From Caenibacillus caldisaponilyticus (GTDB taxonomy: Bacteria > Bacillota > Bacilli > Bacillales > Sporolactobacillaceae), in assembly GCF_002003465.1 (NCBI RefSeq), contig NZ_BDDQ01000006.1, positions 1 to 64,000 of the forward strand: DNA of 64,000 nucleotides, in the 5' to 3' direction. A program made the position numbers and the translations under genes. The notes below the pieces were generated by a model. It ran no database searches, was not told the DNA's origin, and saw nothing but the letters and a program-made list of their open reading frames with translations. This document shows positions 7,234 through 16,063 of this stretch, piece by piece. Every line of letters starts with the position of its first letter. Position 1 is the first letter of the stretch.

Positions 7234-8382
7234 TTGATTTCATTTCAACCAACCGATGAGGAAACGGCGTTCATCACGCTTGCCAAAACGCTTGCCGAAG
7301 AAGTCCTGCGTCCGGCCGCCCGGTCCAGTGAAGAAGAACGGCAGGCCGCACGGGAATGGACGATAAAAGCGAATGAGCTGGGTTTTGCGGCGCTCGAACT
7401 CCCGGAGCGCTGGGGCGGTATGGAAATGACTCTGATCTCGCAAGCGCAAATTCTGGAGGCGCTGAGTAACGGCGATCTTGCTCTTGTGCAAGGGCTGCCC
7501 GGTCCCGGAGACGCCGCATCCTTTATGCGCCTTGCTCCGGAGAATCAGGCCTTTGCCGCGTATCGACGGACCGGTGAGGGCGGGCAATGGCCCACCGTCG
7601 CTTTTCTCAACGCCTGCGATCCGGGGGTTTCGCAAAGCATAAACATCACCGGTGCCTCCTTTGAAAATGGTTATGTGATCAAAGGGATTTCCCGGCCCGT
7701 CAAAATGGCCGCTTTTGCCGCCTATCTACTCCTGGCTGCGCCGGGACCTGACGGGAAGACGCGCCTGTTCTGGCTGGATAAGGAACAAACCCGTTGGCGC
7801 GCCATCCCGGGTGATTATCGCCTCGGATTGCTCGCCAGCGGGTGGGCGCGCGTTCAATTTGACGATCTCACCGTTACCAAGGATGCGGTCGTGGCCGAAG
7901 GGCGTGACGCCGATCGCTTGCTTTCCCGGGCGCTTGCCCGCCTTCGCGTATTGGAGGCGGCCAAAGAAGTCGGACTCATGACCGCGGCATTGTCGTATGC
8001 GACCGAGTATACAGCCACCCGGCGCGCCTTCGGGCAAGAACTGGCAAAATTTCAAGGTGTTTCTTTCCAGATGGCGGATATGGCGGTCGCGGTGCAGGCG
8101 GCGCGCTTGCTCGTTTGGCGGGCGGCGTCCGCGCTTGACCGCGAAGAGCCGGAAGCGCCGGGTTTATCCCTCGACGCGCTTTCCCGCGCGCACCGGTCGC
8201 TTCGTCTGGTGACCGATTCCGCGGTGCAATTGCTTGGCGGTCACGGCTATGTGCAAGACCATCCCGTAGAAAAGTGGATGCGGGATGCCGCGGCGCAAAT
8301 CGCGCTCAACGGCGGCGAGCAAGATTTGTTGCTGCGCCGAGGGGAACAGTTGTTGACGGAAGAAAGGGAGACGGTAAGTTGA
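7234..8382 (+). CDS. acyl-CoA dehydrogenase-like protein, probably non-catalytic subunit
   Basis: 382 residues of acyl-CoA dehydrogenase fold. The C-terminal part is well conserved (FGQELAKFQGVSFQMADMA, LLGGHGYVQDHPVEKWMRDAA). Two functional elements are missing. The FAD/substrate loop TEPEAGSD is replaced by an unrelated stretch around DPGVSQS, and the catalytic EGT segment reads LNGGEQ, so the usual Glu is Asn. This suggests a partner subunit for the intact dehydrogenase encoded next, as in the alpha2beta2 steroid and bile-acid side-chain dehydrogenases. TTG 7234 is chosen from AAAGGAGG at 7218-7225; ATG 7189 has no ribosome binding site. First gene of the TetR-controlled unit. Confidence 0.85.
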   Translation: MISFQPTDEETAFITLAKTLAEEVLRPAARSSEEERQAAREWTIKANELGFAALELPERWGGMEMTLISQAQILEALSNGDLALVQGLPGPGDAASFMRLAPENQAFAAYRRTGEGGQWPTVAFLNACDPGVSQSINITGASFENGYVIKGISRPVKMAAFAAYLLLAAPGPDGKTRLFWLDKEQTRWRAIPGDYRLGLLASGWARVQFDDLTVTKDAVVAEGRDADRLLSRALARLRVLEAAKEVGLMTAALSYATEYTATRRAFGQELAKFQGVSFQMADMAVAVQAARLLVWRAASALDREEPEAPGLSLDALSRAHRSLRLVTDSAVQLLGGHGYVQDHPVEKWMRDAAAQIALNGGEQDLLLRRGEQLLTEERETVS

Positions 8383-8570
8383 GGCATCGTTGTTGCCTCT
8401 TAATTGGAAAGGATCATCGATCTGATGTTTGCCGTCTAAGATGCTATATCTCGAATGCGATAGGGGTCCCATGACACGACGGCTCCCTATGGCAAGGATT
8501 AAGGGATGCCATCCCGTCCTAGGGAAAACCGAACGCCGGAAAAATGGGTGGATGGAAAGGAGGTTTCGGC

Positions 8571-9803
8571 GTGATATCTTATCAATTATCCCCGCACCAA
8601 CAACAGGTTAAAGACATCGTCCACTGGTTTGCGGAAAATGAGATGCGCCCCATTTCACTCGAAGCGGACAAAATTGGCAGGGTGCCGGACGACTGGCTGG
8701 AAAAAGTAAACAGCCTTGGCATCACCTTAAGCACGGCAACTTTTGGTGAATCGGATCACGAACACATGGATTCGGCGGCGAGCGGGAAAGAAAACGAACG
8801 GAAAGGCGAGCGCCAAGGAAACCGCCTTGCAGTGATTGCCGCCGAGGAACTCGGCTGGGGGGATGCGGCGATCGCCTTGACGCTTCCCGGACCGGGTCTC
8901 GGCGGACCGCCCATACAGGCCATTGGCACACCGGAACAAAAACGCCGCTTTCTGTCGATTTTCAACCGGGATGAACCGCCGCGTTGGGGGGCTTACGCAT
9001 TGACAGAACCGGAAGCGGGGTCCGATGTCGCGGGCATCCAGACGACCGCCCGGAAGGTGGAAGGCGGCTATGTGCTGAACGGGCAAAAAATCTTTATTAC
9101 CAACGGCAAGCGGGCTTCTTGGGTGGTCGTGTTCGCGACGATCGACCGGCGGATGGGGCGAAGCGGCCATCGGGCGTTTGTCGTCGAAAAAGGCACGCCA
9201 GGCTTCAGCTGTCCCCGGCTCGCCCACAAGATGGGGCTTCGCGCCTCCGAGACGGCGGAATTGGTATTCGAAGATTGTTTTGTTCCAGACGAAAATTTGC
9301 TTGGAGGAGAAGCGTACTACGAAAACCGTCAATCCGGTCCTTCGGGATTTCGCGTGGCCATGCAGACTTTTGACAATACGCGTCCGATCATCGCGGCCAT
9401 GGCGGTCGGGATCGCGCGGGCGGCGTATGAAAGCACCTTGGACATGGTACGCCGTGACTACCCGAAGCGCGGACGTCCATTCCAGTTGGCCGCCGGGACG
9501 TTGGCGAACATTGAGCAAGAGATTCAAAGCGCCCGCCTGCTGACTTGGGAGGCGGCATGGAGAGCGGATATCGGGCGGCCGAACGCGAAGGAAGCGGCGA
9601 TGTGCAAAGCGTATGCCGGAAAGATGGTGGTTGACGTGTGCGCCAAGTGTCTCGAATTGTTCGGCACCGCCGGCCTGGACGGACAATGGGTCGAGAAATG
9701 GTACAGGGATGCCAAAATCTTCGATATTTTCGAAGGGACCAACCAGATCCAACATTTGATTATCGCCCGCCATTTGTACGCGCCTTTCGGTGTCAGGGTG
9801 TAA
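8571..9803 (+). CDS. acyl-CoA dehydrogenase, catalytic
   Basis: 410 residues. It carries the FAD-loop motif ALTEPEAGSD near residue 142, the substrate and flavin segment MGLRASETAELVFEDC, and the C-terminal catalytic motif IFEGTNQIQ near 391, so it should catalyse FAD-dependent alpha,beta-desaturation of an acyl-CoA and pass electrons to ETF. GTG 8571 is favoured by AAAGGAGG eight bases before it. It follows the degenerate paralogue by 188 bp with no obvious terminator and probably forms a heteromer with it. The acyl specificity is not readable. Confidence 0.92.
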   Translation: MISYQLSPHQQQVKDIVHWFAENEMRPISLEADKIGRVPDDWLEKVNSLGITLSTATFGESDHEHMDSAASGKENERKGERQGNRLAVIAAEELGWGDAAIALTLPGPGLGGPPIQAIGTPEQKRRFLSIFNRDEPPRWGAYALTEPEAGSDVAGIQTTARKVEGGYVLNGQKIFITNGKRASWVVVFATIDRRMGRSGHRAFVVEKGTPGFSCPRLAHKMGLRASETAELVFEDCFVPDENLLGGEAYYENRQSGPSGFRVAMQTFDNTRPIIAAMAVGIARAAYESTLDMVRRDYPKRGRPFQLAAGTLANIEQEIQSARLLTWEAAWRADIGRPNAKEAAMCKAYAGKMVVDVCAKCLELFGTAGLDGQWVEKWYRDAKIFDIFEGTNQIQHLIIARHLYAPFGVRV

Positions 9804-9812
9804 GAAAAAGGC

Positions 9813-9841
9813 TTGAAGGGCGCGGACGGTTCAAGTAAAAT
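9813..9841 (+). promoter_or_regulatory. sigma-A promoter of the tetR gene
   Basis: -35 TTGAAG (9813-9818), 17-bp spacer, -10 TAAAAT (9836-9841), immediately followed by TetR operator site 2. Confidence 0.75.
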
Positions 9842-9846
9842 AAGAG

Positions 9847-9864
9847 TACGAATACGTACGCGTA
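9847..9864. promoter_or_regulatory. TetR operator site 2
   Basis: TACGAATACGTACGCGTA, a second perfect match to TACNNNTACGTANNNGTA, located at the expected start of the tetR transcript. This implies autoregulation. Confidence 0.85.
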
Positions 9865-9888
9865 TAAGTCACAGGAGTAGATGTCACA

Positions 9889-10530
9889 TTGGATAGGTTA
9901 TTATTTGCAGAACATATGCCGAAAGAACCGCGCCAAAAATTGCTCTTTGCCGGTTTACATCTCTTCACCGAAAAAGGGTTCAAAGAAACGTCCGTGCTCG
10001 ATGTCGTGGAATGCGCCCACGTATCCAAAACAACTTTTTATCAATTTTTTGAAAATAGAGAGGATTTGCTCGCCGGTTTGTTTCAGCACCTAGTCGACGA
10101 AGTGCTCGCTGAAGTCGAAGCGGCGGTCAAACTGGAAAAACGGATGGCCTATAAAGCATTGGCCGGCATACAGCGCTATCTCGATCTGTGCTTGCAGCGG
10201 AAGTCTGCCGCCCGGCTGCTGTTGGTTTCATCCGTCGGCGTGAGTCAGAAGGTCGAAGAGGTGCGGCAGAACGCCCATCTCCGGTTTGCCGAACTGATTC
10301 AGCGCACGGTGGAAAGCGAGCTTGGCTCGGTGCGGGCCGTCGGGAGCGAAGACATCCGGACGTTGGCTTTGGCGATGGTCGGCGCCATTAACGAGGTCAT
10401 CATCCATAAAATAATTGCCCCCGATGAAATCTTAAATACGGAACCGCTCGCCCGGCTGTTGAACCGGATCGTCGTCGGATCCTTCAACATGTTGTTTATG
10501 GAAAAACCGTCGGAGGCGGGCAAGCCGTAA
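9889..10530 (+). CDS. TetR-family transcriptional regulator of the acyl-CoA island
   Basis: 213 residues. The N-terminal helix-turn-helix (about 12-58) contains GLHLFTEKGFKETSVLDVVECAHVSKTTFYQFFENRE in overlapping blocks typical of TetR; the remainder is a helical ligand-binding and dimerisation domain. TTG 9889 is set by AGGAG at 9873-9877; ATG 9916 is an alternative. It lies between the dehydrogenase unit and the SCP2-ligase unit and has a perfect 18-bp operator before each of them and before itself. By analogy with FadR-type TetR repressors of Bacillus and Thermus, an acyl-CoA is the likely inducer; this is inference. Confidence 0.9.
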   Translation: MDRLLFAEHMPKEPRQKLLFAGLHLFTEKGFKETSVLDVVECAHVSKTTFYQFFENREDLLAGLFQHLVDEVLAEVEAAVKLEKRMAYKALAGIQRYLDLCLQRKSAARLLLVSSVGVSQKVEEVRQNAHLRFAELIQRTVESELGSVRAVGSEDIRTLALAMVGAINEVIIHKIIAPDEILNTEPLARLLNRIVVGSFNMLFMEKPSEAGKP

Positions 10531-10721
10531 CCTTTCCGCTATAAGGAAGCGCTGGGGATTGGCCGGCACTTAACGAACGGTGGAACAAAATTAAAATCCT
10601 TCTTTCTTTAAAAAATCGGCTAGACTGTAAACGTTTTCACTCCGTCGGTTTCCGTGTTTTAGTGGCTTCGAACGTGAACGCCGAGGCCGTCCGATGGTAG
10701 AAAGCGATTTTGTCCAGTGAG

Positions 10722-10739
10722 TACGTATACGTATTGGTA
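10722..10739. promoter_or_regulatory. TetR operator site 3
   Basis: TACGTATACGTATTGGTA, the third perfect match to TACNNNTACGTANNNGTA, 85 bp upstream of the SCP2 gene. No clean -35/-10 pair is visible beside it. Confidence 0.8.
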
Positions 10740-10823
10740 CCCGGTCATAAAAATAGAGGGAAGAGCGCGCCAGCTGCGCCTTCATCCATAAATTCTATTA
10801 ATCTATGAAAGGAGCATGGGATC

Positions 10824-11186
10824 ATGACGAAAAGCCTCGAAGACTACACCCTCGAAGAAGCCGGACAAAAAATCGAACAGGTGCTGAACGAAAATCCTAA
10901 GCCGATTGAAGGGTTGAACGCGATTTATCAGTACGATATTACGGATGAAAACCAATCCTTTCAGCTGCATTTGGCTGACGGAAAAGCGAAGGTGGAATTC
11001 GGCGCGCCGCAAAAAGCGGACTGCATCTTGCAAATCTCGTTCGCCGATTTCAAAAAATTGCTCCTCGGCGAGTTGAGCGGCACGGTCGCTTTTATGACCG
11101 GCAAGCTAAAAATTAAAGGGGACATCGGCAAAGCCATCAAGATGGAAAACGTGTTGCGCCAATATAATGTGAAGCAATATCTTTGA
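10824..11186 (+). CDS. SCP2 sterol-transfer domain protein
   Basis: A 120-residue single-domain protein of the SCP2 family. It shows the amphipathic pattern around YDITDENQSFQLHLADGKAKVEFG and the late helix FKKLLLGELSGTVAFMTGKLKIKGD characteristic of lipid-binding SCP2 folds. Such proteins hold fatty acyl-CoAs or sterols in a hydrophobic tunnel. AAAGGAG precedes ATG 10824. It heads the seven-gene run of acyl-CoA metabolism genes and may present poorly soluble substrates to the ligase that follows. Cytoplasmic; no signal peptide. Confidence 0.85.
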   Translation: MTKSLEDYTLEEAGQKIEQVLNENPKPIEGLNAIYQYDITDENQSFQLHLADGKAKVEFGAPQKADCILQISFADFKKLLLGELSGTVAFMTGKLKIKGDIGKAIKMENVLRQYNVKQYL

Positions 11187-11253
11187 CCGCGAGGCCCAGT
11201 GATTGAAACTGGGCCAAGCCGTATTTTATCCGTTTTCGACTGGGGGAGGTTCC

Positions 11254-13134
11254 ATGAAACCCAACAATTTGGTGGACATGGTCTTTCGCACCGTGCAACG
11301 GTACGCCGACAAAACCGCCTTGGCATGGAAGAGCGAGGCGCATTACCGCCGCCTGACGTATGGCGAGTTTTGGCAGGCGATCCGTCGGACGGCGTCGGGC
11401 CTGGCGGCATTAGGGGTCGGCAAGGACGACAAAGTGGCCATCCTTTCCGAAAATCACCCGAAGTGGCCGGTCGCCGATCTCGCCATCATGAGCCTAGGCG
11501 CGGTGAGCGTTCCGATCCATGCCACCCTCCCGGCTGATCAAGTGCTTTACATTCTCAATAATGCCGACTGTGAAACGGCGATCGTGCAAAACGGCGCACA
11601 ATTGGAGAAAGTGGTTCATGGTGCGGATCGCCTTCGCCGCATTGTCGTCATTGAGCCGCCAAACGACATGGCGGAAAATGAAAGGGTTTTCGGTTTTTCC
11701 AAATTGGAAGAAATCGGGGCGCGTCCGCTGGAAAACTGGGAAGCGACTTGGCGGGACATCGGCCGCGACCATCTGGCGACCATCATCCATACGTCGGGGA
11801 CGACGGGAAATCCCAAAGGGGCAATGCTGACGCACGGGAACATCTTGGCTAATATCGAAGGGGTCCAGTTTTGGATGCTTGAAGCGCGTCCCGATGATGT
11901 GCTGCTTTCTCATCTTCCGCTTTCCCACGTGTTTGAACGGATGGCGGGTCAATTTGTGCCGCTGTCGGTCGGCGCGACCATCGCTTACGCCGAAAGCATC
12001 GATGCCCTTCCCCGGAATTTGTTGGAGTGGCGGCCGACCGTGCTCGTCAGCGTCCCGCTTTTATTTGAAAAAGTATACGCTCGCGTCATGGAAAAAATCG
12101 AATCCGGCACGCCTTTGCGCCGAAAAATTTTCGACTGGGCAGTGCGGGTCGGCATGGAACGGTACGATTTTTATTTAAATCATTCCGTGGACGAATTCAT
12201 TCGCCGCGGCGAACTTCCTGGGCCTTTGCGGCGGCGCTGGAAGCTTGCCGACAAGTTGGTTTACAGCAAAGTGAAACGGGAATTGGGCGGGCGCCTCCGG
12301 GGTCTTATCTCCGGTGGCGGGGGGCTAAATCCTGAAATCGCGCGGTTTTTTTGGGCCGTGGATCTGCCGGTATTAGAGGGATACGGGTTGACCGAAACCT
12401 CTCCGGTGGTGGCGACCAATCCAATGGTCCGGGCCAAAGTCGGCACCGTCGGCAAGCCGCTTCCCAACCTTGAAGTTCGCCTCGCTCCCGACGGTGAAAT
12501 CCTCGTTCGGGGGCCAAGCGTGATGAAGGGCTATTACAAGGACGAAGCGGCGACGAAAGAGCAATTTGAGGATGGATGGTTTAAAACGGGCGATTTAGGG
12601 GAAATCGATGACGATGGATATCTGAAAATTTTGGATAGAAAAAAACGAATTTTGGTTCTGAAAACCGGGAAAAATGTCGCGCCGCAGCCCGTCGAAAACG
12701 CCATGAATCAGAGCCTCTACATAAAAAATTCCGTCCTTGTCGGACACGGGCAAAAGTATGTCATCGCTTTAATCGTCCCGGACTTTGAACAGCTCGTGCC
12801 GTGGGCCCGGCAGCGCGGGATTGCCGAAGAGCCCAAAGCCTTGATCATGGATGACAGGGTGCAAAGCCTTCTGCGTCAGGAAGTCGCGCGTTTTACTCAG
12901 CGCTTCGCCCGTTTTGAACAGCCGAAAAAAGTATTGATTTTATCAGCGGATTGGACGACCGAAACGGGTGAACTCACGCCTTCGCTGAAAGTCCGCGTCC
13001 CGGAAATCGAAAAGCGTTATCGGGACTTGATCCAACGCTGCTATGCCGAAGAAGTCGTACCGGAATACCAGATGGCGGCCAACGAATGGGCCGCGAGCGT
13101 CGAAGTCCACCCAAAAGGAGGAACAAAGGCATGA
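11254..13134 (+). CDS. long-chain acyl-CoA synthetase (AMP-forming)
   Basis: 626 residues of the adenylate-forming family. The P-loop motif HTSGTTGNPKG is at 179-189, the core motif GYGLTETSPV follows near the middle, and GWFKTGDLGEID and the hinge-region DRKKR come later, with a C-terminal domain. It resembles the FadD15/ACSL type of long-chain ligase, which activates fatty acids with ATP and CoA. GGGGGAGG four bases upstream fixes ATG 11254; the longer frame is not initiated. Its stop overlaps the SDR start (ATGA). Confidence 0.92.
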   Translation: MKPNNLVDMVFRTVQRYADKTALAWKSEAHYRRLTYGEFWQAIRRTASGLAALGVGKDDKVAILSENHPKWPVADLAIMSLGAVSVPIHATLPADQVLYILNNADCETAIVQNGAQLEKVVHGADRLRRIVVIEPPNDMAENERVFGFSKLEEIGARPLENWEATWRDIGRDHLATIIHTSGTTGNPKGAMLTHGNILANIEGVQFWMLEARPDDVLLSHLPLSHVFERMAGQFVPLSVGATIAYAESIDALPRNLLEWRPTVLVSVPLLFEKVYARVMEKIESGTPLRRKIFDWAVRVGMERYDFYLNHSVDEFIRRGELPGPLRRRWKLADKLVYSKVKRELGGRLRGLISGGGGLNPEIARFFWAVDLPVLEGYGLTETSPVVATNPMVRAKVGTVGKPLPNLEVRLAPDGEILVRGPSVMKGYYKDEAATKEQFEDGWFKTGDLGEIDDDGYLKILDRKKRILVLKTGKNVAPQPVENAMNQSLYIKNSVLVGHGQKYVIALIVPDFEQLVPWARQRGIAEEPKALIMDDRVQSLLRQEVARFTQRFARFEQPKKVLILSADWTTETGELTPSLKVRVPEIEKRYRDLIQRCYAEEVVPEYQMAANEWAASVEVHPKGGTKA

Positions 13135-13964
13135 GCCTTCCGCTTGAAGGAAAAGTGGCCGTCGTCACGGGGGCGTCGAGGGGCATTGGACGGACGGATG
13201 CCCTCGTGCTCGCCGCGGCGGGCGCCGACGTCGTCGTAACCGACATATTGATTGAAGACGATGAACGCTTGGAGGAAACATCGGAGAAGATCGGTCCGGT
13301 CGCCCAAGTCATGGCTTATTCCAAAAAAGTGTACACCCGCTCGACCGCGGAAGAAATCAAGAAGATGGGGCGCCGTTCGGCGGCTTTCCGGATGGACGTG
13401 ACCGACAAAAAAGAAGTTCATGACGTCATGGCGCAAATCAAGGAACAATTCGGACGGATTGACATTCTCGTCAACAACGCCGGAACGCTTGACCATACCG
13501 CGCGGTTTGAGCACCAAAACGATGCGTTTTGGGAACGGGATCTCCGCGTCAATCTGACGGGCGCTTATAATTGCTGCCAAGCGGTTTGGCCGTATATGAA
13601 GGAACAACGATGGGGCCGCATCATCAACATGTCGTCCGTCGCCGGGACATTGGGCGGTTTCGGTCAGGCGAGTTACGCCACGACAAAAGCCGGATTGCTC
13701 GGGTTGACGCGGACGTTGGCGCTCGAAGGGGCGAGGTACAATATTACGGTGAACGCCATCATTCCCGGCATCATCAATACCGAAGCGTTCCAAATGACCA
13801 ATCCGGAAATGCGGGAACGGATGATCGCCCGCACGGCCTTCAAACGGCCGGGCGAACCGGAAGACATTGCCCATGCGATCGCGTTTCTCGCTTCGGATCA
13901 AGCGGGATACATCACGGGTATCGGGTTGCCGGTCGCAGGCGGCATTGATCTCTTTACTTTCTAA
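13131..13964 (+). CDS. short-chain dehydrogenase/reductase
   Basis: 277 residues. The cofactor motif TGASRGIG lies near 13-20, NNAG near 115, catalytic Ser in NMSSVAG near 165, and YATTK (Tyr and Lys) near 183-187. It is likely the 3-hydroxyacyl-CoA dehydrogenase step of the island, oxidising the hydratase product for the thiolase. Between the second strand and the DV motif it has about 20-25 extra residues (LEETSEKIGPVAQV and on), longer than FabG. AAAGGAGG lies upstream and ATGA overlaps the ligase stop. Confidence 0.88.
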   Translation: MSLPLEGKVAVVTGASRGIGRTDALVLAAAGADVVVTDILIEDDERLEETSEKIGPVAQVMAYSKKVYTRSTAEEIKKMGRRSAAFRMDVTDKKEVHDVMAQIKEQFGRIDILVNNAGTLDHTARFEHQNDAFWERDLRVNLTGAYNCCQAVWPYMKEQRWGRIINMSSVAGTLGGFGQASYATTKAGLLGLTRTLALEGARYNITVNAIIPGIINTEAFQMTNPEMRERMIARTAFKRPGEPEDIAHAIAFLASDQAGYITGIGLPVAGGIDLFTF

Positions 13965-14109
13965 TGCGACCGTGAATGCCGGGTGTGGTGGGCATCGCAG
14001 GGGGAGAGAATAATGCCTCATGTTTTTGGATAAACGGCAGCCCCGATTCAACGGGGCGATCCATAAAGCCATCAGGTGCCAATGATATGTGAGGGGAGAA
14101 GTGAATGCA

Positions 14110-15267
14110 ATGCGGGAAAGAGATGCGGTGATCATCGATGCGGTTCGTTCACCGATCGGGAGAAAAAAAGGTTCGCTTTCCGGGGTGCGCCCGGATGATA
14201 TGGCTGCGCATGTGTTGAAGGAACTGGTCAAGCGCAACCATCTCGATCCTTCCCACGTCGAGGATATTAAAATGGGATGCGTGACACAAGTGGGCGAACA
14301 AGGGTATAACATCGGGCGGATGGCCGCACTGATCGCCGGTTTCCCGGTGGAAGTGTGCGGCGTCAGCGTCAACCGGATGTGCGCCTCCAGCCTCGAGACG
14401 CTCGCTCAGGGAACGCATGCGATCATGGCGGGCATGGCGGACTGTGTGATCGCCGCCGGAGTGGAAAGCATGAACCGGGTGCCGATGGGCTCGGACGGCG
14501 GGACTTTCAGCGATCGCTTGCTCGAACGCTATGAAATTATTCCCCAGGGATTATCGGCGGAACTCATCGCGGAAAAGTGGCATTTATCGAGGGAAGAGCT
14601 GGATGCTTTTTCATTGAAGAGCCACGAAAAAGCCATCCGGGCGCAAAAAGAAGGGCGGTTTGACAATGAAATCGTTCCGATCGAAGTGGAAACGCCGGAC
14701 GGCGAAAAAAGGCGGTTCACCGCGGATGAAACGCCGCGCCCTGATACGAGCCTCGAAGCGTTGGCCAACCTTAAACCTTCCTTCCGTCTGGACGGCAAAG
14801 TGACCGCCGGAAATTCCAGCCAGATCAGCGATGGCGCGGCCGCCGTCTTGCTCGCTTCGCGGGAAAAGGCGGAAGCGCTCGGTTTAAGGCCGCGAGCGCG
14901 CGTCGTGGCGACCGCACTCGCCGGTGTCGATCCGAAGATCATGTTGACGGGGATCATCCCCGCGACGCACAAAGTCCTGAAACGGGCGGGTCTGGCACTG
15001 GACGACATCGATGTATTCGAAGTCAATGAAGCGTTTGCTTCCGTCGTGCTCGCATGGCTGAAGGAAATTGGAGCCGATGAAGAAAAGGTCAACCCGAACG
15101 GCGGCGCCATTGCGCTCGGCCATCCCCTCGGCGCGAGCGGCGCGCGGATCATCGCCACCCTCGTCAATGAACTCGAACGCCGCGGCGGCCGCTACGGTCT
15201 TGCCGCCATGTGCATCGGGTTCGGCATGGCCGTTGCGGTGATCGTGGAACGGGAGGCGTCGTCATGA
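14110..15267 (+). CDS. acetyl-CoA acyltransferase (thiolase)
   Basis: 385 residues. The acylated cysteine is Cys91 in NRMCASSLE. NEAFA, the active-site His in GGAIALGHPLGASGAR and the C-terminal Cys in CIGFGMA complete the thiolase set. It releases acetyl-CoA (or propionyl-CoA for branched substrates) from 3-ketoacyl-CoA at the end of a beta-oxidation cycle. ATG 14110 is chosen 11 bases from GGAG at 14095-14098; GTG 14101 is possible. It ends with an ATGA overlap with the hydratase gene. Confidence 0.93.
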   Translation: MRERDAVIIDAVRSPIGRKKGSLSGVRPDDMAAHVLKELVKRNHLDPSHVEDIKMGCVTQVGEQGYNIGRMAALIAGFPVEVCGVSVNRMCASSLETLAQGTHAIMAGMADCVIAAGVESMNRVPMGSDGGTFSDRLLERYEIIPQGLSAELIAEKWHLSREELDAFSLKSHEKAIRAQKEGRFDNEIVPIEVETPDGEKRRFTADETPRPDTSLEALANLKPSFRLDGKVTAGNSSQISDGAAAVLLASREKAEALGLRPRARVVATALAGVDPKIMLTGIIPATHKVLKRAGLALDDIDVFEVNEAFASVVLAWLKEIGADEEKVNPNGGAIALGHPLGASGARIIATLVNELERRGGRYGLAAMCIGFGMAVAVIVEREASS

Positions 15268-16046
15268 GCGGTTCCAATTGTCTCGTTGAAACGAAAGCAA
15301 AGGTCTGTGTGATCACGATTAACCGCCCGCCGATGAATACGCTCAACCGCGAGACGCTGCATGAAATTGGAGCAATCCTCGATCGGGCGGAAGCCGATGA
15401 CGACATCCGCGCCATCGTCCTGACCGGTGCCGGCGATCGCATGTTTTCGGCCGGCGCGGACATCAGCGAATTCGGCGAATGGGCAGACAGGGAACGGGCC
15501 GAGCAGTCCCTCGGCCGCATGCACGCCTTGTTCAACCGGATCGAAGCGTTTTCCAAGCCCGTCATCGCCTGTCTTAACGGTTCAGCGCTCGGCGGCGGCA
15601 ACGAGCTGCAAATGGCCTGCCATTTGGCGATCGCTTCCGCAAACGCGGAGCTCGGGTTGCCGGAGGTGCGCCTCGGGATCATGCCCGGATACGGGGGAAC
15701 GCAACGGCTGCCCCGTTTGATCGGCCGGCGGCGGGCTTTGGAACTTATGTTGACGGGCGAACGGATTTCCGCCCAAACGGCTTTGGCATACGGGTTGGTC
15801 AACCGCGTCGTCCCGCAGGAGGAAGTGCGCGAAGAAGCATTCCGCTGGGCGTACCGGCTTGCCGCCGGCGCTCCGCTCGCGATGAAGGCCATTCTTGGTG
15901 CCGTTTACAGAGGCGGCGACGCCTCGCTTGAAGAAGGTTTGCGCGCGGAACGGGAGAACTTGTTGTCCGTCATCCATACGGAAGACGCGGCGGAGGGCAT
16001 TTCCGCATTTTTCTCCAAGCGGACGCCGAATTTTCAAGGCCGATGA
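15264..16046 (+). CDS. enoyl-CoA hydratase/isomerase
   Basis: 260 residues of the crotonase fold. The oxyanion-hole motif FSAGADISEF lies near 60 and SALGGGNEL near 105. Both catalytic glutamates of classical hydratases are in place, in GGGNE and in LPEVRLG, the latter followed by PGYGGTQRLPR. It should hydrate trans-2-enoyl-CoA from the dehydrogenase pair. Its start overlaps the thiolase stop by ATGA, and GGGAGG lies six bases upstream, indicating one operon. Confidence 0.92.
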   Translation: MSGSNCLVETKAKVCVITINRPPMNTLNRETLHEIGAILDRAEADDDIRAIVLTGAGDRMFSAGADISEFGEWADRERAEQSLGRMHALFNRIEAFSKPVIACLNGSALGGGNELQMACHLAIASANAELGLPEVRLGIMPGYGGTQRLPRLIGRRRALELMLTGERISAQTALAYGLVNRVVPQEEVREEAFRWAYRLAAGAPLAMKAILGAVYRGGDASLEEGLRAERENLLSVIHTEDAAEGISAFFSKRTPNFQGR

Positions 16047-16063
16047 CGAAGGGGGAGTAGGGT

